Positions 1-11,959 of a DNA stretch of 64,000 nucleotides are shown here, piece by piece. The notes below the pieces were generated by a model that was given only the letters and a program-made list of their open reading frames with translations, was not told the origin of the DNA and searched no databases. The DNA lies in NCBI RefSeq assembly GCF_040412425.1, contig NC_089744.1, positions 33,751,743 through 33,815,742 on the forward strand. Direction: 5' to 3'. The DNA is from Macrobrachium rosenbergii (lineage: Eukaryota > Arthropoda > Malacostraca > Decapoda > Palaemonidae). The position numbers were made by a program, and so were the translations under genes. Each line of letters begins with the position of its first letter. Positions within the stretch are counted from its first letter, which is position 1.

Positions 1-885
1 AACTATTGGCAAAACCAAAAACCACCTGAAACAGGTGAACTGCAGTGGCCACATGGGCCATTTATGATAGTCTGACCAATCATTGCCTGAAATACTAGCT
101 CAGAAGTATACTTTACTGCAAAGTTTCCTTTTACAGTCAAAATATAACACCACACCACTTCCTAATTAACCACTAAAAATCTACTAAAAAAGCATTACAA
201 AATGGTCAAAGATGATCAGAACTGTCAACTTTCAGTGTTCATTAGTTTACATTAGTTTATCTATTAATTCCTGCAAAAGTGACTGGTTTCTAAGATTATG
301 TTATCCTGTATTTTAAAAGCCTATATTAAAATGATTTTGATCAATGAACTGCAACCCAATGTTTTGGTAAATAACATAGCCTAGCCTTTAACACTATAGT
401 CTTGATATGCCACTCCCCCCGCCCCACACACACTTACAACCCCCCCATGGGATTTACTTTTTTCACTAGAACTGGATCTACAGGTAGACATTTTAGTAAA
501 GGGATACCTGTACAGGCAGTCCTCACTTATCAGCAGTGTCGGTTATCAACGTTTCGGTGTTACAACGCTTGGCTAACGATGTCGATAACCAGATTTTCAG
601 TGACAGTAAGTAAGCGATTTTTGACATAAATAAATAAACAGTTTATCAGCGTCAGCAAGCGGTCTATGGTTTACTGGTGTCAGCGAGAAGTTTGTCGGCC
701 CTGCTAAGTAGTTAACAGTGCCAATAAGCGGTTTATTGCCTCTTACAACGTCATAAACACCATTTTTTTACCATACTTATCGGTGATTTTCAGTTATTGG
801 TGCTCAGCCAGGAATGGAACTCTACCTTTAACCAGGGACTGCCTGCATTCCTTACATACATAAAAATGAAGAACTCTATACTTAC
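1..885. repeat. NDUFA12 intron 3 with an interspersed repeat (about 500-765)
   Basis: No exon was recognised here. Positions ~500-600 (CAGGCAGTCCTCACTTATCAG onward) match 62962-63075 closely, including the block AACGTTTCGGTGTTACAACG. Downstream to ~765 there are imperfect short tandem units of the type CAGCG-TCAGCAAGCGGT. I read this as an unclassified interspersed repeat present at both ends of the window. Positions 1-500 look like ordinary AT-rich intron. Confidence 0.5.
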
Positions 886-1001
886 TTTAGTTGGGGGCTG
901 ATCAGTTTTATGGTGTAACCAACCAAACCACTCAGCAGAAACAGATGAAGGATCATAATCTACTCCGTACTTAGGATGATACACTACCCAGCGGTTGCGT
1001 C
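886..1001 (-). CDS. NDUFA12: NDUFA12 exon 3 (residues 61-98)
   Basis: A 116-bp exon encoding RNRWVVYHPKYGVDYDPSSV and then SAEWFGWLHHKTDQPPTK. The RNRWVVY motif and the EWFGWLH..TD.PPT motif match NDUFA12 (human has RHRWVVY and EWHRWLH..TDDPPT). Two AG acceptors are possible. The proximal one (CCATCAG|GA) is preferred because exon 2 ends in phase 1 and this choice gives an unbroken LGRNRW join; the distal one, 27 bases further upstream on the minus strand (at TTTTTAG), would break the phase. The donor AAA|GTAAGT leaves in phase 0. The following exon is not visible in positions 1-885. Confidence 0.93.
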
Positions 1002-1544
1002 CTGATGGAAGAAGATGGTCATATACTAAAAATAAGAATTGCGCAATGTAAATCTATTCATCTAGTGTGTCTTATTTTTAGAGCACAAGAAAAATAATTT
1101 ATATTTGACCCACTTATTTACTCCAGGCCTTAGCTACAGAGCACTGTTACTTCTTTCGAATGAACACCATATTCTTTGGAAGCTTGGATTTCAGGTCAAT
1201 GGCTCCTGTGGGCTTCTTCCATATGAATAGGATTCATCTTCTCAATAGTAATAATAATAATAATAATATAAGCTGCCTAAAATATACCAATCTGCATAAT
1301 ACTATCCAAATACTTTAATAACAACTCAAACCTTTTATTGGGCTTGCCAGAAGGATTTGTTTTTTACCTTTATATACCGTGCGGGGCCATATGACCCAAT
1401 ACATTTTTAGAATGATGAAATTTGGCCATTTGGAATCTGGCAAACAACATATCCATGATAAGACTTATAGTTTAAGAGCTAAGGAATGCAAACTTCAATT
1501 GGGAACACCCAGTAACCCAACCTAGCACCAAGCATTGTTTGAAT

Positions 1545-1612
1545 GGATGTATGATATTTAGGGCAAAAGCCCAGGCACTGGGACCAAGAAGGCCATTCAG
1601 CGCTGTAATGAA
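1545..1612 (-). repeat. short interspersed repeat, 'CAGCGCTGAATGGCC' type
   Basis: On the minus strand this reads as a block running from CAGCGCTGAATGGCC through CAGTGCCTGGGC to a 'GCCCTAAAT' tail and a CATCCATTC-like end. A forward relative is at 39334-39412, with CACTGAATGACC, CCCAGTGCTTGACC, GCCTAAATTC and then an (ATTCA)n tail. A decayed relative is near 6080-6120. The shared order of blocks and the simple-repeat tail suggest a SINE or LINE tail. No internal promoter boxes were identified. Confidence 0.45.
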
Positions 1613-1823
1613 GATAAAATAAATTTTGTTAAGGTAAATGAATTTATGAATTAATGAAAAATGATTAATAAATAAAATGAAGTGATATGACCAATAAATA
1701 AAGATATGAAGTTTAATGAATGATGTGATATATACATAAAAAATTTAATGTCATTAAAATTCTGTGTGATGTAATTTATCTATTTGGAAAAAAATTAAAT
1801 ATCATTAAAAATTTTTATACACG

Positions 1824-4800
1824 TCAAAAAAAAGAGATGATAGCGGAAATATCTGCTTCGTCTCCCAAAATATCAGAGAGGGATTTATCCTGGAAATATC
1901 TTTCTCTTTGGTTAAAATATCTGGGGCAGACCACCAGAATATGCTCCACTGTTAGTGTCTCGTCACAGTAAGTACACTCTGGAGGGCTGCTTCCTTCTAA
2001 AATAAACTGATGGGTTAACGAGTGTGCCCAATCCTTAATCTGTTCGCCTGTCAAGCTGGAATGATGAAGACCACAGCAGTATATTATCTCTAATATTTCT
2101 ATATTTTTTATTGTTGGCAAGAAAAGGAGAAGTCCACCTTTCTTGCCATTTACTTAAAACATAAGATCTAATAGGACATTTTAGGCCTGTATGAGGCACT
2201 TTTCTGAAAGAGGTTTCTGATAAAATACTAGCAGCTTTTGCTTCTTTGTCTGCCATCTCGTTTCCGCAAATCCCCACTCGAGAAGGGACCCAGCAGAAAG
2301 AGACTGATTTGCGCCGACAATAGATATGAAAAAGCCACTCCTGAACTTTTTGAATTAATAGATGAAAGCTATTAAATTTTTTAATAGCTTCTAAAGTGCT
2401 TTTAGACTCTGAGTATATGACAAAATTAGTCTCTCTACTTTGGAAAACTAAATCTAGGGCAGAGACTACGGCTATTAATTCGACAGTAAATACTGATGCT
2501 GAGTCAGGTAATTTAGCTGTGTACACTGTATCACCAAGGATAACAGTGCAACCAACACCACTATCTGACTTTGATCCACCTTTATAGATCTTTGTATAAT
2601 TAGCACTGGTAACGTCCTGCTCTAAGATTTTTCCCCTAACCTCTTCTTCAGTGCAGTCCTTTTTGTTAAACAATTTCTTACATACTAATCCTTCTGGAAT
2701 AAGCCATGGAGGATTTACAGGATATTCTACTTCCAGGACTTCCTGGGATTTAAGATGATTATTCTTAACATCCCCATTCAGTCGAATTTGGAATGGTTTA
2801 GAAGCTCTTGTACAAGAAAAACTGTGAGTTGGTTTCCTTTAGTATTTGAAAGGAGGGATTTTTGGGAGCACTTTTCATTCTAGACACATATCGCAACCCT
2901 AGCTCTTGCCTTCTTAGATCAAGGGGAAAATGATCTGTATCAACGTATATGCTTTCAACAGGCGAAGTTCTAAAAGCCCCTGAGCATATACTCAACCCCA
3001 TGTTGTGTACAACATCCAGTTCCTTTAGCTTGGTTTTACAAGCTGAGGAATACATTTGACAGCCATAGTCTAGCTTAGATCGACAGAGAGTCATATAGCC
3101 TCAGAAGGGATTTCTTATCAGCCCCCAAACTAAACCCAGAAACAACCTTTAGTGTATTCAAAGACTGTTTAACACTAATCTTTAGGGCATTTATGTGGCT
3201 GGCCATGTTAATTTATAGTCTATAGTCATCCCCGGAAATTTTATTTCATTTTCACATGGAAGGATAGACCCTTTTAGACCAAGTGTGGTAACCTCTTCCA
3301 CACGCCGGCACCTGGTAAAGCTTACTGCAACTGTTTTGGAAGAGGAGAATTTAAAACCATTCTCATCAGCCCACTTAGTAACAGAATTAATAGACCTTTG
3401 CAAATGTTTACATACAGACAAGGAATCATATCCTGTGCAGTATATTGCAAGGTGATTGACAAAAAGCGAGCATTTCACAGGGGGAGAGATTTTTTCATCC
3501 ACACTATTTATTGCCACTGAAAAGTGTGTTACAATTAAAGCGCTTTCTTGGTGAACTCCTTCCTCCTGCATAAAAGGTTGGGAGAGAGAGTTTCCCACTC
3601 TTACCTTAAAAAATCTGTCTGTTAAAAAGGAATATATAAACCTGATCACTCTTCCACATATGCCCATCTTGTGCAATTGTTTCATGATGCCAATTTTCCA
3701 GGTAGTGTCACATGCTTTCTCTAAGTCAAAAAATATGCCGATGGTCTGACACTGCTTGGCGAATCCTTGCTGGATTTGGTTGGTCAGCTTCAGCAAAGGA
3801 TCAAGGGTGGAAAGTTTTTCCTGAAACCAAATTGAAATGACGATATTAATCCTTTGGTTTCCAGGTGCCAAACTAGTCTAGTATTTATCATTTTCTCCAT
3901 CAGCTTACACACACAGCTGGTAAGAGCTATTGGTCTATAGCTGGTGGCTTGGGAAGCATCTTTATTAGGCTTTTTTTAATAGGAACAATTATGGATATTT
4001 TCCAGTCCTTGGGTAGAATTCCTCTTTCCCATATTTTGTTTATAATCTTGAGTAAATATTTTTTTGGCCTCATCTGGGAGATGTTTCAGCATTTCATATA
4101 TATTGTATCCTCAACTGTAGCTGTGGATTCACTCGAGCAGAGTGCCTCACGAAATTCTCTTAGGGAAAATTTGTAGTTGTATGGTTCAGATTTTCCTGAA
4201 TCAAATTTCAGTCATTTCAGAACTCCTAATTCTTTGAAATTCTGGAGAATAATTGTTAAGGCTCTTAACTTCAGAAAAGTGCTTTCCTAGCTCATTGGCA
4301 ACTTCAGTGGGCTCTGTGATTAGAGTGTCATTTATTTTTAATGAGGGTAATGGTGATGCAACAGATTTTCCACTCAGTTTCCTTATTTTGTGCCACACCA
4401 CTCTTAGTTGGGTCTTGGTGTTTATTCCATCAATATAGTAGAGGCAACATTCTCTTTTGGCTTTCTTATAAAAGCGCTGCTGCTTGGCTAAAGCACGTTT
4501 GTAGATTAATTTGGACTGAGGGGAGCCACTAGTTTTGTAACGTCTGTAGCACTTCCTAGTCACTTTCCTCCGAATACCACGTCTTATTCCACCAGGGAAC
4601 TCCAGGTCTACAAGGTTTGCCTTTTGTTTTTGGAATCGAGCCTTCAGCACTCTTCAAAGTAGATTCAATAAAGTAATCATAGGCATCTAGATGAGAATAA
4701 AAGGACTCAAACTCCCTATCTAGATTGACACCCTTACTCAATTTATCCCAATCTGTGTCCTCTACCTTCCATTTAGGTAAAGCTTCAGATGGGGCATTTA

Positions 4801-6808
4801 CAGCATATTTCAAATGGATCTGGTAGTGATCACTTCCATTTAAATCTTCATTAACAGACCAATTAAAATTAAGGTGGATACTTGTTGAAGAAATACTAAG
4901 GTCCAGTGCAGAGAAATGATCATCATGAATGTTGTGGAAAGTCATTTACCCATTATTATATAGGGTAACATCATTCCTGTCAATAAGGTCTTTGATTAAT
5001 TTTCCTTTACTGTCTAAAAACCGACTTCCCCAAAGGGAGTTGTGGGCATTAAAATCACCTACTGTGCTTTTCAGGGCTGTGTCTAATAGATTTTCATTAA
5101 TAAAATCTTTACAAAGCATCAGATAGGATCGTATTTTGGAACTAGCTATTTGAAGCCACAGCCTAATTGGCAAAAATATGCAGTGATGTCTAATATTGAT
5201 AATTAAGGAACTTATCAGAGCAAATTAAAGAAATTTAAAGGGAAACTTAGCTAAATCTAGCAGGCTCGTAGATGGAGGCTAGTAAAACATCATTACTCAC
5301 TGATACTTTGGTACGACGTACTTTACTGGACACCCCGCCCATACACTTTATGAAGACTCAAATGTTAGTAGTAGTAATAACAGTAGTATAATGGAATTCT
5401 TATATTGTTTCACACACTCAAACACCTACCCTACAGTACATTCATTCTCTCTCTCTCTATCTCTAGTCATGTCCCTAAGTAGAGTACAATGAGGGAATGG
5501 GCATCATATGAGAATATTAACTGTGTAACACAGTTCCATGGGACAATTCACATTTCATTTAACTTGAAATATGCACCAAGTTTTACACAGTCTTTGTGAA
5601 AACCATTGTTACCCTGGAGTTTCTGTTGCTTCATATTGTCTCTTAACAAAAGTTCCGGTTCATGTGTACCTGCTCAGTCCTGCTAAATGAATGTAACATA
5701 ACACTAGTGTTCTAACCTTAACTTCCTTAAAGCATGATCAATCCCATAATAAATCCACAGTGCTTGGTATAGCAAACTACTCCCCATTCATTTTTTTGTG
5801 TGTTCCTCTGTGTCAGTTTTGTTGTTTCTATACACTTGATGAATTTACTTGAAACTGATACTAAAGTTTGTTGTAGGGTTGTTGAGTGGTTATCAGTGAG
5901 TCTATGAATTCCCGGTTTTATCTATTTACTTATTTTTTTTTTATGGATTTTTAGTTACTCATTCTTTCAATTTTCAGTTACTTTGATTACTTCATTGACA
6001 TCGTTTATTATATATATATTTCATTTAATCATAATTACACTGTAGTGCCAAATGATACTTGTAACTAATAGTCCAAGCGCTTGGGCTATGCCCTAAATTT
6101 TATAATCCACCAATCCATTGATTATACTGAACTTTATTGAAATTGATGGAGATATGAAATAAAAAAAAACATATATTGTAACAAAATTATGTAAAAGGAT
6201 ATGCTGTTGTTGTTTAAGATTAAGCCAGCCATGTGTGAATCAGGGTCTTGCGCTTTGAGCAGACCATAAGTGAAGAACTTTCGATGGAAATAGAGAAAAT
6301 AAAATTTCTATAATTATTGCATATCCTACTCAAGGTATTGCTTATTGTACAAGACGGTAAAATATTTGTGTTCTATGATAATTATCATACTACTGGGAAT
6401 CCTGCTATTATGTCTGATGTCATATTTTACATTGCAACTAGCCTCTCTCTCAGTGCTTACTAAATTTAGCTTATTTTCCCTTTAAATTCCTTTGATTTAC
6501 TCTGATAAGTGCCTTAACTATCAACATTAGACATCACTGCATATTTTTGCAATTAGGCTGTGGTTTCAAATAGCTATTTCCAAAATACGATCCATATCCG
6601 ATTCTTTGTAAAGATTTTATTGACAAAAATCTATTAGGCACGGCCCTGAAATGTACCGTAGGAGAAGTAAAGGGGCTGGAAGTTGGTTAATTAAGGACTG
6701 AAAATCTCCAGTGTTAAAAGCAAGGTCTGGTGGAAGGCATAAGGAGCAGATTGTTATCCTCTTTTCCAAAATAACTGAAATAGCAACAGCTTGGACAGTT
6801 GTACCCAT
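1824..6808 (-). pseudogene. LINE ORF2 remnant: endonuclease, reverse transcriptase, RNase H
   Basis: The endonuclease shows GDFNAHNSLWGS near 5050 and the GSDHY block near 4830. The RT shows FFDLEKACDTTW (near 3720), the region where a PQGS box is expected (VHQESAL, near 3550) and then FVNHLAIY (near 3460) where related elements have a (Y/F)xDD box, so both catalytic aspartates are replaced. RNase H begins IYKGGSKSDSG (near 2570) where TDGS is usual, so the first aspartate is Gly; the later YSDS aspartate is Glu, while the final NEMADKEA aspartate remains. The C-terminus carries CTYCDETLTVEHILVVCPRY, a cysteine-histidine finger typical of this group. The endonuclease N-terminal third appears deleted: ORF1-like sequence runs almost directly into ITICSLCLPP. 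Not functional. Confidence 0.85.
5062..6658. mobile_element. 1597-bp element with ~220-bp inverted repeats, inserted at a TA
   Basis: The left arm (5062-~5285) and right arm (~6433-6658) are inverted copies; for example, the left block TTTCAGGGCTGTGTCTAATAG pairs with the right block CTATTAGGCACGGCCCTGAAA. TA lies immediately outside each end (5060-5061 and 6659-6660). Removing the element plus one TA rejoins the LINE endonuclease frame around its GDFN motif, so both borders are fixed by the host element. The interior is AT-rich with a (CT) run at 5443-5460 and a hairpin-rich block at 6205-6268 that is shared with 20360-20520. No transposase ORF was seen, so this is a non-autonomous element. 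TA duplication suggests the Tc1/mariner superfamily, but the family is not proven. Confidence 0.8.
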
Positions 6809-6981
6809 CTGAAGTTTTTATTGTAAAGCTTTCATTGTTTGGAGAAGTATTTCTTGTGTGCTTCTTGGTAATTGTAATTGTAGCTTTGTTATTATTTTTG
6901 TTTGTGGCTGTGATGATTGATGGCTCTGAACTAGCTCTGTCTAATTGGGATTGTTCCTTTAGCTTATTTTTGTTTCAAGTA

Positions 6982-7312
6982 CAGTAAACCCACCGTATTC
7001 ACATTCTCACGATTCGCGGACTCACGTATTCACGGATTTCCCTGTGGAACACACCTACCCATTATTTGCGGAAAATTCGCCCATTTGCAACATTTTTTAC
7101 TGAGAAATATTCACTAATTACTGTATTTTCATATCATTTTCACGACTAAATGCACTTTTTGCGATAAAACTATTAAAATACTCGGGTATAAGCATTTTTA
7201 GAGGGTTTTTCTTATTCTAAGTGTTTTTAGAGGGGTTTTAAGTATTCCCGGATTTTAGCTATTCGCGGGGGGGTTGCGGTACTCATCCTCCGCGAATACA
7301 GGGGGTTTACTG
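6982..7312. mobile_element. pogo/Tigger-like MITE, copy A (331 bp)
   Basis: It starts CAGTAAACCCACCGTATTC and ends with its inverse (GAATACAGGGGGTTTACTG), flanked by TA at 6980-6981 and 7313-7314. Tigger/pogo elements have TA target duplications and CAGT..CCC termini of this kind. It has no coding capacity. It interrupts the ORF1 tail of the surrounding LINE, so it is younger than the LINE. The same family occurs at 27079, 42106, 57604 and (fragment) 60137. Confidence 0.82.
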
Positions 7313-8831
7313 TATTTTTAGAACATCTTCCTGAATTATTAGTTGATTTTGGCACACTTATTCTTGGAGATGAATCGGCAGCTATCGCAGAAGTGGCAAT
7401 TGTATCGACTTTGGAAGATAAATTTTCTGTGCTTTTGGAAGTACAATTTTTGGTATTGGACTCCGAGGCACTTGCTAATGAAAGTTTCTGACCAGTTTGG
7501 AGATTTTCAATATTATTTACAGCCCAAGGAATAGCAGGCCTGTGATATCTAATATCAGATGCAGTTATTGGTGGCCTTACATTGCTAGAATTTTTCATAA
7601 GTTTTATTACAGAAGCATAGGTAGAGTTGGCACTTTTGTTTGGCACCATTACCGTGCGCTTTGCTTCGCTAATGCTGACATGTTCGTTATCAGCCACTGC
7701 CAACACTTCTTGTTCAAATCTATCTCTGGGGCAAGCCTTAGAATTTAGAGAGTGACCATCCTTACATAGGAAACAGTATTGGGCTGCTTCGTACTCACCA
7801 AATTATCGTGCTCTGCAGAGCACACACAGCATCTTTTATTGTTATCGCAAGAGTTTTGAATTTGGCCATATTCAAAGCATTTGCGAAACTGTTTGGGATT
7901 CCTTTTATATTTTTTAACCTGCATCCTCTCATGGCTAACAATGATGGTATCAGGTAGGTAATTGGAGGAGAAGGTTAAAAGGATAGCTGTATCCCCACCC
8001 AATTTCTTTACAAGAGATACACAAGGAGGACATCGATGGAGAATTTCCTCCTCTTTAAAAATATTCAAGTCTTTTGAGTAAACTACCCCTTTCAGTGTGT
8101 TAAAGAATCTGTGAGATGAAATACATTCAATATTTCCACTTCCAGGAGGTTTAAAATTTGATAGCAGAACTGCTTGAGTCTCATTACCAGCTTTTATTAG
8201 GTTCTTTCCATAGAGTTTTAAATTTCCAATGGGAATGGAACCAACCTTACTCTCAATACATTCAGCAGCTTTTATTAAATTTTTCCCTCCCTCCCTCCTT
8301 GTAGATAGCAACATGCCATAAAGGGGGAGGAAGAGCTCTGGTACATGGGGATGTTCCATGTTCTTCAGTCTTAGACCAGTTTGACTCCTCCCAGGCTTAG
8401 GGGAGTATACCACTGACCTTTGCCTGGGAGAATCGGCGGGATGGGCAGCCACCTCCTCCTCCAACACTTCACTTGCACTAGCACTACCAAGTGCTCCACT
8501 GTCACTACACTAGCATTCGGAAGCAAGAGAGCCAGGTAAAAGAGAGGGTTGCACAGATGGAGAACTGGGAGCAGGATTCACAGAAATCACAGGAACGTCA
8601 ACATCGACATTAACATTATCATTATCATTAGAAATAGGAGATTCCTGGCTAAGCTAAAGACTTACTAATTCGTCTAGCGGTCGCATTCCTCTTCTTATTT
8701 AAATGTGATCTCAAAGTCTTCCACTTTTTACTATCCCAGTCAAAGCATTCGTTACATCTTAAATCCACTGAACAAACCTGTCCCTTACAGTCTGTGCAGA
8801 TTGTATGCAAATCGTAAGATTCTTTAGTCAA
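7313..8831 (-). pseudogene. LINE ORF1 (gag-like, zinc knuckles) remnant
   Basis: Three open pieces in minus-strand order: 8831-8649, 8467-7745 and 7706-7313. The first has a cysteine-rich block (CTDCKGQVCSVDLRCNEC). The middle piece has the RNA-binding-like fold region typical of ORF1 (GGDTAILLTF.SNYLPDTIIV) followed by zinc knuckles (CFEYGQIQNSC, then CCVCSAEHD), where one knuckle has lost its canonical spacing. The third piece is Ser/Thr-rich linker. Such ORF1 proteins bind the element's RNA. The breaks between pieces are stops or frameshifts, so this is a relic. Confidence 0.72.
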
Positions 8832-9094
8832 GCAAGTATTGCAGCCTTTGCTGCAACTAAACCTAGTCCAACTTGAGTCTGATATTCCAGAAACAAGTCA
8901 ACTAAAGCTACAATCGGGAAATAAAAGTCTTAATTCAATTAATAATGTCCCCAAAATAATGTTCAAACAGAACTTAAATCTACCTAAATATGCTGTAAGG
9001 CTACCAAAGCAAGGATACTTCACCAAATGATGAAATGACAATCGGAAAATAACGAATTCCAAAATCAAAGCTGCTGCTAATAACTGGTGTATAG

Positions 9095-9185
9095 CTATCA
9101 CATGGCATAAACAAATTGAAGATCTTTTGCTAGTTGTTCCTCTCTTTCCCTGAAAGTGAGCAGGGTCTAGCCACCTACCCAAAAC
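9095..9185 (-). repeat. fragment of a DIRS alpha terminal region
   Basis: CTAGTTGTTCCTCTCTTTCC and the following GGGTCTAGCCACCTACCC match the region just after the internal complementary region of the alpha element at 35750-35830. It is isolated here. The orientation follows that match and is tentative. Confidence 0.45.
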
Positions 9186-9234
9186 ATTATAATAATTCAT
9201 AACTAATTTATCTTGATATTTTAAGTAAGGACAA

Positions 9235-9254
9235 TCTCTCTCTCTCTCTCTCTC
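9235..9254. repeat. (CT)n microsatellite, short
   Basis: Uninterrupted CT dinucleotide run of 20 bp. Confidence 0.9.
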
Positions 9255-9751
9255 GTACTTAGTGCTCACACATTTTTACAACTTATTATTTCTTTGTACT
9301 TCTTTACCTGTACAGTAGATAGTTTAAATTATCTAATTTTACCTGTACCATCTATGAACTGTAGATGGTACAGGTACTGTTTACTTTGAGAAGAAAAATT
9401 AAGAAAGCAGTCACTGGTAGATAATTATTAATCATGTTTTCTTGAACCAAATAAACCAACTACGATATATTTGCACATAACATTATCAAACTAACTTTAT
9501 TCAAACAGGAAAAATGACATTGTTATAATAAAATAAAGTTTTATATATCTTTACCAAGTAATTACATAGATATAGTCTCCACTTAACAGCAGCTTACATT
9601 CAAAATTTCACAGGTAACGCTTCAGTACAGTTTGTGTAGGTGATCAGCCTGTCCCACTAATGGAATATTGGAACGACCTAGCAAACAATTCTCATTCATT
9701 TTATGCCTTATGTCCATCACAGGGGAGGAGGGTGGGCTCCGATCCTGTACA

Positions 9752-9837
9752 GTAATTACTTGGTAAGTATATATAAAACTTTATTTTGTCATAAAAATGT
9801 CATTTTTATATAAGTAACTTACCAAGTAATTACATAG
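9752..9837 (-). repeat. DIRS alpha internal complementary region
   Basis: A near-palindromic junction: GTAATTACTTGGTAAGTATA on one side and CTTACCAAGTAATTACATAG on the other, separated by TTTTGTCATAAAAATGTCAT. In DIRS elements this region is complementary to both outer ends joined together and is used to circularise the replication intermediate. The two halves match the two ends of this same element. Confidence 0.65.
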
Positions 9838-10384
9838 CTGAATCCAACACTGACAGGAGGTGGGATACATGGACATAGTATTCTACTCCAAAAACATTAA
9901 GTCATGTAATGAATCTGAAATAGAAAAGTTGCTAGCATTGAATACAAAACTTGTTGTTCCTTATTAGATAAGAGAGCCTGCAATATAAAACGGCAACTGG
10001 TTGACACTCAACTTAACCTGTAGTGGCGTGGCGGTAGAGCTAAGGGTCGCCTCTACTTAAGTGGGGGCTTCGTAGCGAAGGAGTACTCCGCTGCTTACCA
10101 AAGCATCAGTAGAAGTTATGCAGCTAAGGAGTTAGCCAATAGCTAGCAAAACTTTAATAGATGCCCTTGCCCTGGGCGCAGTACCAACGTAAAAACAACC
10201 AGATACACTGTCACCTACACTGAAATAACACCACAACCCATCCACTGAGAGTGGATGGGTCCTGGCTCCTAAAAAACTCTGTACCTCACCAGACGGTGAA
10301 GCGAGAGTAGGAGACAATCTCATGCTTCCTCCTGCCATACCATGCCAGTCACTATCCTGTGGTACTGCAGAATTTACACACTAC

Positions 10385-10715
10385 TTAGCTGGCGCCAGTC
10401 AGGAGTTGGTGCCAGGCAAGCTGTGGAAGCTCGCAGATTGGTATAAATATCACTGGTGCCAGACTGTAGCTGGCACCAAGCAAGCTGGGCACTAGCTGAG
10501 CTGTTGGGAGATCACGAAAGCCTTGAGCTCTAAAGTTGGCACCAGACTGAAGCTGGTGCCAGGCAAGCTGAGCACCAGGGAGCCTGAAGCTCTGGGGGTT
10601 CTATAGCTGGCGCCAGGTGAGCTGGCTGCCAGGCAAGCTAGCAGCTCAAGGCTCTGGAAGCTCTAAAGCTGGTGACAGACTGCACCTGGCCCCAGAAGAG
10701 CTGGGTGCCAGCAGA
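10385..10715. repeat. imperfect tandem repeat rich in GGTGCCAG / GGCGCCAG
   Basis: Repeated blocks such as CTGGTGCCAGGCAAGCTG and TAGCTGGCGCCAG recur about six times with variable spacing. It is inside the alpha DIRS derivative. No convincing ORF runs through it. Confidence 0.6.
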
Positions 10716-11959
10716 GCTAGAAGTTGTTTTACTTCTTTAGATGGTGAGATGTGAAGGACGATTATACTTCCACTAGGTTGATGCAGAATGGAAGTAATGG
10801 CCATGTGTGCCTGTGAGATGTGAGGGAAGATATACTTCCAGTAGGCTGATGCTAAATGGAAGTAAGGGACATATGTGCCTGAAAGCTGAAAGCTAAAGAC
10901 GTAGAGGCTGCTCAGATAACCTTAACTTTCACTAAAAGAAGGCAAAGTTGTTGTTCTGAATCTGAGTGTTTCAGAAATTCTCTTAAGGATCAAGGACAAT
11001 GCGATCTTAATCCAAGGGAGAGGGGTTCTTGACCAAACATCAAAGGACAAGAAAGCTCTCTACATTATCAAGTCCTGTTCAGGTAAATACCTAAAAAAAC
11101 TCCAATTGGACAGAGAGTTAATTCTTTTCCTCGGAGTTGGTGAGTGCTCCTGGGTGCTTGGAGCATGTACTGGCGCCAAGTTGCAGCTGGTGTCAGGCGA
11201 GCTGGACACCAAGCGAGTTAGGAATTCAGGACCTAGTCGGAGCTCCTGGAGGCCAAGCACGTCCATTAAGCTCTAAGGGAGAAAGAACGGATCCAGTCTT
11301 GGATGGATCCTCGTTCTTGGCTAAAATCAAAGGAAAAAACAAGGATAATACACTCTTGCCTCCTAGCTGGGTGTGAAAAAGGCTTGCAAGGTCTTTGAGA
11401 AGATGAATAACCCAGGTCTCTGTTCTTAACCAGATATAAGCATAGATCGGTACCTCTTCAAAGAAAGCGAGAGAACCTAGATCTTCTCAGAAACAAGAGG
11501 TAATCTGTAGCAGGGTCAGAGGTGTCTAAAAAGAAGAGACAAAGAGTCTGAAACACCAACTTGGAAGACGACCACTCAGTCTGGGAGACGGAGGAAGAGG
11601 GTGACTTCTGAATCTTGTAATAGCCTCTGCAACACGTCTTGAAGACTCTTCAAAAGACAATCCTATGGAAAGCCCAGCGCCTGCCTGGGCAAGAGCGGAC
11701 CCCCGTGGTAGTATCTGAACCTAGGGTGTTTGAGAAGACAGTTTTGATGCTGGACACTAGACTTTCGGTGGACAGTGTAACAGGCCCAACATATTACTAA
11801 GCTGGTGCTGAATAGTCTCGAACGAAGCAAAGGAGTGGACAAAACCAACATAGAAAAGTGAAGTGGTAGCGTCCATAGTCCCGACCAAGTGTGGTGTCAG
11901 ATAACTGATAGCTGGCTCGAAACGTACAGGATGAGGAGTGGACATAGGACACAGGTGGC

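Larger units (their letters stand above)
1815..8850 (-). mobile_element. decayed I/jockey-type non-LTR retrotransposon (LINE) with two nested insertions
   Basis: Minus-strand order from 5' to 3': an ORF1 with cysteine clusters (8831-7313), an apurinic-type endonuclease (6808-6661 and 5061-4560), a linker (4650-4201), a reverse transcriptase (4200-2800), an RNase H domain (2673-2035) and a CCHC-like C-terminal finger (2120-1824). This domain order with an RNase H fits I-superfamily LINEs. Reading frame changes at several points, in-frame stops occur, and key catalytic residues are replaced. It is interrupted by a 1597-bp TA-flanked element (5062-6658) and by a pogo-like MITE (6982-7312). It lies in NDUFA12 intron 2, in the same orientation as the gene. 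The 5' boundary is uncertain. Confidence 0.85.

Noticed and set aside
1001..1028. Alternative acceptor for NDUFA12 exon 3 (TTTTTAG at 1029)
   Set aside because: Breaks phase with exon 2; the CCATCAG acceptor joins in phase and restores the conserved RNRWV context.
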